Source: a virus
IMG/VR virus record: IMGVR_UViG_3300003873_000083
Span: 1-29,553 of that record
Reading direction: 5' to 3' (one strand)
Length of the DNA: 29,553 bases
The translations under genes were made by a program, and so were the position numbers. Shown piece by piece: positions 7,831-13,063 of the stretch. Under the pieces are notes generated by a model, which was given only the letters and a program-made list of their open reading frames with translations, had not been told where the DNA came from and made no database searches. Every line of letters starts with the position of its first letter. Position 1 is the stretch's first letter.

Positions 7831-8283
7831 ATGAAAAAATTAGAAGATTTAAAAAATTTACTTGAAAGTCCTGTTGGAGTTATAGGTAGAACATCGGTTC
7901 AAGATGCTATACTTCACATAACACCTGAATTGGAAAGAAAATTTAATCAAATAGTAAAGGAATTGGGTGGTAAAGTAGTAGCACGGATATTACTAGATAA
8001 AATTAGCGCATTTAATGCTATTGATAAACTAGAAGGTAAAGATTCAGATCTTAAAAAATATCAAACTAAAAATCAGATAGATGCTAAGAAAAATCTTAAA
8101 GAATCTATACAAAACCCCGAAGATGTCTTAATCAAACATAACATAAAAATTAAACAAAAATTTAGTACTAAATTTGGAATACAATTTGATCTAGCAAAAA
8201 AATATACAGAATCGGAAATAAAAAAAGCTTTAGTTGATTTTAAGTATAAGTTAGATGGTAATTCAATATTTGTATATCTTTAA
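7831..8283 (+). CDS. Hypothetical protein in neck/tail cluster
   Basis: A 150-aa, Lys-rich protein not recognised. It starts with an amphipathic helix (MKKLEDLKNLLESPVG) and contains HITPELERKFNQIVKELGG; the second half is Lys/Asn-rich. No membrane segment or signal peptide is seen. The ribosome binding site GGAG overlaps the stop region of the neck gene, so it is transcribed with it, while the next gene has its own late promoter. Context suggests a virion or assembly component. Confidence 0.75.
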   Translation: MKKLEDLKNLLESPVGVIGRTSVQDAILHITPELERKFNQIVKELGGKVVARILLDKISAFNAIDKLEGKDSDLKKYQTKNQIDAKKNLKESIQNPEDVLIKHNIKIKQKFSTKFGIQFDLAKKYTESEIKKALVDFKYKLDGNSIFVYL

Positions 8284-8284
8284 A

Positions 8285-8292
8285 TATAAATA
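8285..8292 (+). promoter_or_regulatory. T4-type late promoter for tail tube gene
   Basis: Exact TATAAATA 18 nt before the tail tube ATG, immediately after the previous stop codon; AAGGAG follows as ribosome binding site. Confidence 0.75.
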
Positions 8293-8310
8293 GTACAATA
8301 AGGAGAAATA

Positions 8311-8889
8311 ATGAGTAATATAGCAGCATTAAAACAAGCAGTCGGTGCAGGTGGGCGTGTAAATAAATATAAATTAAAATTTAATATGCCAGGTTCTGTA
8401 TCACCAATATCAAATATTTCAGAAGCAGATGTACTTTGTAAAAGTACACAGTTTCCAGGTGTGACAATTACACCAATCGAAGTATATAATCAAGGTAGAA
8501 AACTTTTAATACCAGGTGATACTACATATGAGAATACGTGGACTGTAATTTTTTATAACACAGAAGACCATGCTCTAAGAAGAGACATGATTAATTGGAT
8601 GAAAGCGGCAGATAACTTTCAAGAAAATAAACATAGTGGTAATCCAGCAGATGTTCTTACAGAAATAGGTGTATCACAATTAGATTCAAGCGCTAAAGAA
8701 ACAGCTACATATACCTTTCATAATGTATTTGTATCAGGAGTTGATGCAGTTGAAGTTTCCGATGACCCTGATGGTAATATTCAGGAGTTTTCAGTAACTT
8801 TTACATTTAGTGACTGGGTAGTTGGTACAGAAGCTACTAATCAACCAGATTCAGCAAAAGCTGCTACTAAAAATAGTACAGCTTTATAA
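8311..8889 (+). CDS. 19: Tail tube protein (gp19-like)
   Basis: Subunit of the rigid inner tail tube around which the sheath contracts. It has 192 aa (T4 gp19 has 163). The fold-typical pattern is visible: NKYKLKFNMPGS near the N-terminus, FPGVTITPIEVYNQGRKLLIPGD (read in parts, about residues 48-70), then a WTVIFYNTEDHALRRDMINWM segment matching the tube family's W-T-V...N-D-E-x-x-x-R...W pattern, and a C-terminal IQEFSVTFTFSDW like the end of T4 gp19. It has its own late promoter and strong AAGGAG site. Its position downstream of portal differs from T4, where gene 19 directly follows 18. Confidence 0.9.
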   Translation: MSNIAALKQAVGAGGRVNKYKLKFNMPGSVSPISNISEADVLCKSTQFPGVTITPIEVYNQGRKLLIPGDTTYENTWTVIFYNTEDHALRRDMINWMKAADNFQENKHSGNPADVLTEIGVSQLDSSAKETATYTFHNVFVSGVDAVEVSDDPDGNIQEFSVTFTFSDWVVGTEATNQPDSAKAATKNSTAL

Positions 8890-8902
8890 AAACTTAAAAA
8901 CG

Positions 8903-8925
8903 GATAGCTTGATTTTCAAGCTATC
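8903..8925 (+). terminator. Hairpin after tail tube gene
   Basis: Perfect 10-bp stem GATAGCTTGA / TCAAGCTATC with a three-base loop, 13 nt past the tail tube stop codon and 15 nt before the next ATG. No U-tract follows, so it may act as a 3' stabilising structure or partial terminator rather than a full one. Confidence 0.5.
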
Positions 8926-8940
8926 TGAGAAAGTAGATAC

Positions 8941-9501
8941 ATGAGTGTACTTAAAAAAGTAGTTCAAAAAGTAAAAAATCTTGGTATTAAAGATCTCACC
9001 CCTAAAGAATCCATAGCAATGTTTAAAAATCTTATGAAAACGAATAAAACAAGTATTCAAGATAAATTAAAACCCGGTACTTTACTTACATTTGTTTATA
9101 ATGCGAAGTATGATAAGGAAAATTTTGATCGAACCCCTTTTGTGATGGTTCTTAGTACTACATCTAAGTACATGCTCGGATGTAACTTTCATTGGGCTCC
9201 ACTTTTTAAACGTGAAATAATTGTACAGTACATCTTAGAAAAAAATAAAAATAGAATACGTAAAAAATTAAAAATTAAAATGACATATAAAGAGCTTAGA
9301 GCGCTTTTAAAAACTGTGGGTATGTTTCCTGTTGTAAGATTATACATAAGAAAGAGGATGAGCTCTAAAGGTGTTATAGTACCTGATGATATGTTAATGA
9401 GTGCTGTTAAGATGAAGACAGAAACATTTACTAAAGGTAAAGTTAACAGTACAACATTGTGGCAAAGAGCTAAAAACAAAATAAATAAATTTAGGCGATA
9501 A
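8941..9501 (+). CDS. Conserved T4-superfamily virion-associated protein, function unknown
   Basis: A 186-aa very basic protein (many Lys and Arg; calculated by eye as strongly positive), ending NKINKFRR. The segment PGTLLTFVYNAKYDKENFDRTPF followed by MLGCNFHW resembles a conserved small protein of T4-like marine phages with the pattern F-x-Y-x-x-K...YD-x-x-P...G-x-N-x-H. That resemblance is from memory and the function of those proteins is not clear to me. It may bind DNA or nucleocapsid given its charge. It lacks an obvious strong ribosome binding site (AGAAAG) and starts just after a hairpin. Confidence 0.75.
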   Translation: MSVLKKVVQKVKNLGIKDLTPKESIAMFKNLMKTNKTSIQDKLKPGTLLTFVYNAKYDKENFDRTPFVMVLSTTSKYMLGCNFHWAPLFKREIIVQYILEKNKNRIRKKLKIKMTYKELRALLKTVGMFPVVRLYIRKRMSSKGVIVPDDMLMSAVKMKTETFTKGKVNSTTLWQRAKNKINKFRR

Positions 9502-9507
9502 CTTAAA

Positions 9508-9515
9508 TATAAATA
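9508..9515 (+). promoter_or_regulatory. T4-type late promoter
   Basis: Exact TATAAATA 26 nt before the ATG at 9542, right after the stop of the preceding gene; GAAAGGAA follows as ribosome binding site. Confidence 0.72.
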
Positions 9516-9541
9516 ACTACATATTATATGAAAGGAATATA

Positions 9542-9787
9542 ATGGATAAAATAGAACCAGAGGTATTAAAACATGCAACTGATAAAAAATTTACAGAATT
9601 TTCAGCTGCGGTTAAACAGTCGCTAAAAAATAAATTAGCTAACCATAAAGATATAAGAAAATATGTTTCTGATTACGATAAAATTAATCAGATGAAAAAT
9701 ATGTTTAATAAGATAACAACAATTAATGACCCTAAGGACTTAGATAAGGATAAAGACTTAGATAAAGATAAAGACTTAGATAAGTAA
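9542..9787 (+). CDS. Small prohead-core-type protein with DKDLDK repeat tail
   Basis: An 81-aa protein directly upstream of the prohead protease. The helical N-terminal part (FSAAVKQSLKNKLANH) resembles the short helical motif of small internal head proteins (gp67/gp68 type) that precede gene 21 in T4, but the match is weak. The C-terminus is an acidic/basic tail DPKDLDKDKDLDKDKDLDK produced by an in-frame 18-nt tandem repeat. It has its own late promoter. Function is inferred from position only. Confidence 0.65.
   Translation: MDKIEPEVLKHATDKKFTEFSAAVKQSLKNKLANHKDIRKYVSDYDKINQMKNMFNKITTINDPKDLDKDKDLDKDKDLDK
9737..9786 (+). repeat. 18-nt in-frame tandem repeat
   Basis: Units GACTTAGATAAGGATAAA (9737-9754) and GACTTAGATAAAGATAAA (9755-9772), then a partial third copy ending in the stop codon. 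Each full unit adds DLDKDK to the small core-type protein. Confidence 0.9.
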
Positions 9788-9806
9788 GTTGTTAAAGGAG
9801 ATGTAG

Positions 9807-9998
9807 ATGAAATTATTATATGACACTAATATTGATAAAGTCGTAGTTGAACAAGAGCTTAATGAATCAAGTGGTACTAAAAAGTACGTGATAAAGGGTA
9901 TTTTTTCAAGTCCTGGTGTTAAAAATAAAAACGGTAGAGTATATCCAAAATCTCTATGGGAAAAAGAAGTAAACAGGATCCTCAAATTCATTACTTGA
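9807..9998 (+). CDS. 21: Prohead protease (gp21-like), N-terminal segment, frame ends early
   Basis: N-terminal part of the prohead maturation protease, which digests the scaffold and trims the capsid proteins. The segment KKYVIKGIFSSPGVKNKNGRVYP aligned by eye (in parts) with T4 gp21 YIEGIFMQAEVVNRNKRLYP, and SLWEKEV corresponds to ILEKAV. After residue ~56 the frame reads RILKFIT and stops at TGA 9996-9998, while the gp21 sequence continues in the +1 frame. Relative to T4, about seven residues between EKEV and the catalytic-His motif are missing, suggesting a deletion of a length not divisible by three near 9973-9981 rather than a simple one-base change. The start has a strong AAAGGAG site at 9794-9800. 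Confidence 0.85.
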   Translation: MKLLYDTNIDKVVVEQELNESSGTKKYVIKGIFSSPGVKNKNGRVYPKSLWEKEVNRILKFIT

Positions 9999-10443
9999 GC
10001 TCGATCACCCACCAAGACAGAATGTTGATATGATGGAAGCAGTTGCTAAAATGAGAAAACTTTACATTGATGGTGATTATGTAATGGGTGAAGCTGTGCT
10101 ACTTGATAATCCGAAAGCTAATCAGCTAAAAACATTAATAGATAATGGTATAAAGATGTCAGTATCTAGTAGAGGAGTTGGTAACATAGGATCAAATAAT
10201 ATGGTTGAAAAATTTAATCTTATTACATTTGATATAATACCAAACCAAAATCAATCTGATTTAAATGCTAGTATGTACGGGATAACAGAGGGTATACTAC
10301 AAGACAAAGAATATGATTATGATGATAATGGTAATATAGTTGAGGTATGTACAAAAAAAGGTTGTAGCTTATATGAGAAAGAAGATATTCAAAAAGCTAT
10401 TAAAGAGCGTTTTGAAAATATTTTAGAAAAATTTAAAGTCTAA
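9973..10443 (+). CDS. 21: Prohead protease (gp21-like), catalytic segment in the +1 frame
   Basis: Open frame from 9973 (after TAA 9970-9972) to the stop at 10441-10443. It carries both catalytic motifs: NSLLELDHPPR with His codon at 10006-10008, matching T4 GELNHPPR, and MSVSSRGVG at about 10156-10182, matching the T4 serine motif VSSRGLG. No start codon with a ribosome binding site is seen; the first ATGs (10030, 10033) lie after the histidine, so independent translation would give a protein lacking it. The product is therefore only functional if joined to the 9807 segment by frameshifting, or if the break is an error in the sequence. The C-terminus ends in a helical KAIKERFENILEKFKV. Confidence 0.85.
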   Translation, partial: TGSSNSLLELDHPPRQNVDMMEAVAKMRKLYIDGDYVMGEAVLLDNPKANQLKTLIDNGIKMSVSSRGVGNIGSNNMVEKFNLITFDIIPNQNQSDLNASMYGITEGILQDKEYDYDDNGNIVEVCTKKGCSLYEKEDIQKAIKERFENILEKFKV

Positions 10444-10478
10444 ATTTTAAGATTTTATTAAAAAATAATTTTCAAAAA

Positions 10479-10486
10479 TATAAATA
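10479..10486 (+). promoter_or_regulatory. T4-type late promoter upstream of scaffold gene
   Basis: Exact TATAAATA in the 132-nt gap between protease and scaffold genes, 89 nt before the scaffold ATG. This is the longest leader in the window. The leader contains a small inverted repeat GATTC-CTAGA-GAATC and ends in AAAAAAAGGAG. Confidence 0.65.
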
Positions 10487-10575
10487 AGTATATGTAATTG
10501 TTTTACATTACGTTTGAATGGTCTATTAAGATCTAAGATTCCTAGAGAATCATAAACTAAAAAAAGGAGAAATAT

Positions 10576-11373
10576 ATGTTAGATAAAATGTTCGAATCAC
10601 TAGATGAAAAAGTATTTACACCAGAACTTAAATCTGACCTTACTGAAAAATTCGAAGCTGCTGTAAAAGCTAAAGCAGAAGAAATTGCTAAAGAAGGTTT
10701 AGATGAAAAGATCGAAGTAAAAGCTGCTGAAATAGCTAGTGAAAAAATTGAAGAAAAAATTCAAGAACTTGAAACTCTATCTGAAGAAGTAAAAACTAAA
10801 TTAGAAGAGCACAAAGAAAAACTCGAAGAAGAATATAAAGAAAAAGAATCAGAACTAACCGATCAAGTAGATACATACTTAGAGAAAGTTGTTGATGATT
10901 TTGTTGCTGAATCTAAAGAATCTTTAGAAGAATCTCTAAAAGATGAAAAAGCTGATATGATTATTGAGGCAATGGACGCAATGATTACAAGTACAGGGGT
11001 TAAAATATCACAAATTACTGAAGCTAAAGATAGTCTAGATGCTGAGTCTAAACTTAAAGAGCTTACAGAAAAATATGATACTCTTGTAGAAGAAAATATC
11101 AAATTAGAGAAGCAAAAAGTCGAACTAGTTAAAAAAGGAGTCATTGAAGAAATTTCAGAAGGACTAGATGTAATAGATACTGAAAAATTTAACAAAATGG
11201 CTGATATGATTAATTTTGATAGTTTTGATAGTTTTGTAGAAAAACTTCAATTAGTCAGGGAGAGTATCGGTAGTTCTAAACAGAAAGACGTAAAGAAAGA
11301 CGTAAAGAAAGACGTATTAGAAGAAAAACACGACAAAGAGTCTGTAGTAACTTCTTTTAATCATCTTATATAA
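10576..11373 (+). CDS. 22: Prohead scaffold/core protein (gp22-like)
   Basis: Main internal scaffold around which the prohead shell assembles and which the gp21 protease later destroys. It has 265 aa (T4 gp22 has about 270) and is extremely rich in Glu and Lys with long predicted coiled coils (about residues 15-105 and 150-185). The central segment SLKDEKADMIIEAMDAMI and the C-terminal half with VELVKKGVIEEISEGLDVIDTEKF are typical of gp22. Position between gp21 and gp23 is the T4 order. Near the C-terminus a 12-nt repeat encodes DVKKDVKKDV. It has a strong GGAG site and a late promoter 89 nt upstream. Confidence 0.9.
   Translation: MLDKMFESLDEKVFTPELKSDLTEKFEAAVKAKAEEIAKEGLDEKIEVKAAEIASEKIEEKIQELETLSEEVKTKLEEHKEKLEEEYKEKESELTDQVDTYLEKVVDDFVAESKESLEESLKDEKADMIIEAMDAMITSTGVKISQITEAKDSLDAESKLKELTEKYDTLVEENIKLEKQKVELVKKGVIEEISEGLDVIDTEKFNKMADMINFDSFDSFVEKLQLVRESIGSSKQKDVKKDVKKDVLEEKHDKESVVTSFNHLI
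11284..11316 (+). repeat. 12-nt in-frame tandem repeat in scaffold gene
   Basis: AAAGACGTAAAG at 11284-11295 and 11296-11307 plus a partial third copy AAAGACGTA at 11308-11316, encoding the DVKK repeats of the scaffold C-terminus. Confidence 0.85.
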
Positions 11374-11393
11374 TAAATTAAGGAGAATAAATT

Positions 11394-12719
11394 ATGGAAA
11401 TGAATGAAAAAATTAAAGCTTTAGTAGAAAGCGAAAAATACCCAATATTAGAAAATGATGCCGAAGCTTCTTATATGGCAATGATGCTAGGAAATGCCGA
11501 AGCAGAAGCTGAAAAAGTACTTGCAGAGGGAACAGTTGCTAGTGATATAGCTCAATTTACACCAATTATAATGCCTCTAATTAGAAGAATATATCCAAAT
11601 CTTATAGCTAATCAATTATTAGGGGTTCAACCAATGGCTTTACCTACAGGTTTTATTTATGCTTTAACTAGAAGATATACTGGTAGTTCAAATGCGAGTA
11701 TTTCACCAGTTGAAAAAGGTCAAATTCTTGTATTTAGTGCTAAAACTCCAAAAGTTGGTGATACTGTAACAGGTGTTGATGCTAAAGGTGTTGCTGCGAC
11801 TGCTGTAGTTGTTTATGTTGAAGATAATAAAGCGCTTGTTAAGGATAATGGTAACTTTTTAGTAGTTGGTGGTGATATATCTGCTGTATATACTAATGAG
11901 TCTTCTTTTTATCATATACTTAAAAAATACACAGGACCTATGCCTACAGCTACTGCTGAGCAACTTGGTGATGATATGAAAGAAGTTGGTTTTGATATTG
12001 CTAGAAAAAGTGTTGAAGCTAAATCAAGAGCACTAAAAGGTAAATATTCAGTTGAAATGTACCAAGATTTAAAATCTCAGCACGGTCTAGCTGCTGATGA
12101 CGAACTAATGAGCCTTATAGGTTATGAAGTTCAAGCAGAACTAGATAGAGAAATCGTAGAATTTGTTAATTCTAATGCTACTCAAGTTGCTAATGCTACT
12201 GCAATAACTGCTAAAGATGGTAGATGGGAAATTGAAAAATATAGAACTGAAGTTATAAAAATTAAAAGAGAAGCTATACAAGTTGGTTTAGATACTAAAA
12301 GAGGCCAGGGTAATGTTCTAGCGGTTTCTGCTAGTACAGCTACTATGTTAGAGGAAGTTGGTTCTTTCAAAATAGCAACTCAAGCTGAAAATGTTAAGGT
12401 ACCTGTTGCTGGTGGTGTTGCTGGTACTTTTGATAATAAATTTAAAGTAGTTGTTGATCAATATGCAACTTCTGATTATGCTACAGTAATTTTCAAAGGA
12501 GCTGATAGAAGAGATAGTATGGGATTCTTCGCTCCATATGTACCACTTAGTTTTACAAAAGTAACTAAGTATGAAACAGGTCAACCAGCTATTATAGCTA
12601 AGACAAGGTATGCTCTTGAAACTATACCTGGTATTGAAACTCCAATCAGTAATGATAGAGCTCAAAAATATGCTAGAAGTTTTGGTATTGATTTCACAGG
12701 AACAAGTTTAGCACAGTGA
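11394..12719 (+). CDS. 23: Major capsid protein (gp23-like)
   Basis: Hexon subunit of the T4-type capsid (441 aa; T4 gp23 has 521). Diagnostic segment: PLIRRIYPNLIANQLLGVQPM (residues 61-81, quoted in overlapping parts), matching T4 MVRRAIPNLIAFDICGVQPM. A likely prohead-protease site L-A-E/G lies at residues 43-46 (KVLAE|GT), which fits the gp21 cleavage rule (I/L-x-E) and would remove the acidic 45-residue propeptide. C-terminal markers are ADRRDSMGFFAPYVPL and TKVTKYETGQPAIIAKTRYAL, typical of gp23. The start is preceded by AAGGAG, and a strong hairpin follows the stop codon. The relatively short insertion region (residues ~105-150) is smaller than in T4. Confidence 0.97.
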   Translation: MEMNEKIKALVESEKYPILENDAEASYMAMMLGNAEAEAEKVLAEGTVASDIAQFTPIIMPLIRRIYPNLIANQLLGVQPMALPTGFIYALTRRYTGSSNASISPVEKGQILVFSAKTPKVGDTVTGVDAKGVAATAVVVYVEDNKALVKDNGNFLVVGGDISAVYTNESSFYHILKKYTGPMPTATAEQLGDDMKEVGFDIARKSVEAKSRALKGKYSVEMYQDLKSQHGLAADDELMSLIGYEVQAELDREIVEFVNSNATQVANATAITAKDGRWEIEKYRTEVIKIKREAIQVGLDTKRGQGNVLAVSASTATMLEEVGSFKIATQAENVKVPVAGGVAGTFDNKFKVVVDQYATSDYATVIFKGADRRDSMGFFAPYVPLSFTKVTKYETGQPAIIAKTRYALETIPGIETPISNDRAQKYARSFGIDFTGTSLAQ

Positions 12720-12744
12720 CTTACAAATAGCTTAAATAAATAAA

Positions 12745-12772
12745 TTAAGGACTATCTTTTGATAGTCCTTAA
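12745..12772 (+). terminator. Strong hairpin after major capsid gene
   Basis: Perfect 12-bp stem TTAAGGACTATC / GATAGTCCTTAA with a TTTT tetraloop, 25 nt past the gp23 stop codon. It is followed by an A/T-rich tract (AAAATATTAAG) without a run of T. It most probably ends or protects the capsid transcript. Confidence 0.7.
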
Positions 12773-12803
12773 AATATTAAGTAAAATTATAATATAATAT
12801 AAA

Positions 12804-12902
12804 ATATAAGAGATATTAAGTAACATACAGAACTCTTCTCGGTTCTTCTGTATGTTACTTAATGTGAACCGAGAATTCACCTCTTATATCCAAAAGGATA
12901 TA
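12804..12902 (+). ncRNA. Candidate structured cis-regulatory RNA: three-way junction with complementary loops
   Basis: P1 pairs 12804-12812 (ATATAAGAG) with 12881-12889 (CTCTTATAT). P2 pairs 12816-12832 with 12846-12862, 17 perfect bp. P3 pairs 12864-12868 (GTGAA) with 12876-12880 (TTCAC). Loop 2 contains TTCTCGG (12836-12842) and loop 3 is CCGAGAA (12869-12875), a perfect 7-nt complement, so the loops can kiss. Junction strands are very short (3, 1 and 0 nt). The 3' arm of P1 overlaps a competing hairpin TATATCC-AAAA-GGATATA (12885-12902) that buries the ribosome binding site of the ORF at 12905. Forming P1 would free that site. The pairing is seen directly; regulation and any ligand are inference. 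I know no named RNA family with this sequence. Confidence 0.6.
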
Positions 12903-12904
12903 AA

Positions 12905-13063
12905 ATGAAACAAAACAAATACCCCAAAGAACTCAAAGAGTTCTGTAAAACTCTAATTCGAAAAGACGGTAACATAAACGTTGCAATCTTAAAAACCCTA
13001 GAATTCAAAAATTCAAAAGAATTAGAAAAACTCATAATTCGAAAAGACGGTAACATAAAGTGA
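12905..13063 (+). CDS. 52-aa ORF with internal repeat, coupled to the double endonuclease gene
   Basis: ATG preceded by AAGGAT in the hairpin described above. The product begins MKQNKYPKELKEFCKTL and contains LIRKDGNI and LIIRKDGNI as two repeats, encoded by a 25-nt direct repeat (12954-12978 and 13035-13059). Its TGA overlaps the GTG start of the 960-aa endonuclease (GTGA), a classic layout for translational coupling. It may be a leader peptide or a displaced N-terminal module of the endonuclease. I do not recognise a domain. Confidence 0.6.
   Translation: MKQNKYPKELKEFCKTLIRKDGNINVAILKTLEFKNSKELEKLIIRKDGNIK
12954..13059 (+). repeat. 25-nt direct repeat pair
   Basis: Identical 25-nt copies at 12954-12978 and 13035-13059, beginning TAATTCGAAAAGACGG, in the same reading frame, 56 nt apart. 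The second copy ends directly at the GTG start of the 960-aa gene. Confidence 0.9.

Noticed and set aside
9993-9999. Firm call of programmed +1 frameshifting in gp21
   Set aside because: The ACT-TGA-G context lacks a good slippery codon, and missing residues compared with T4 point rather to a deletion; kept only as an option in the findings.
12804-12902. Hammerhead or other small self-cleaving ribozyme, or purine riboswitch
   Set aside because: The three-way shape is similar, but neither the hammerhead core (CUGAUGA...GAAA) nor the conserved purine riboswitch junction bases are present.
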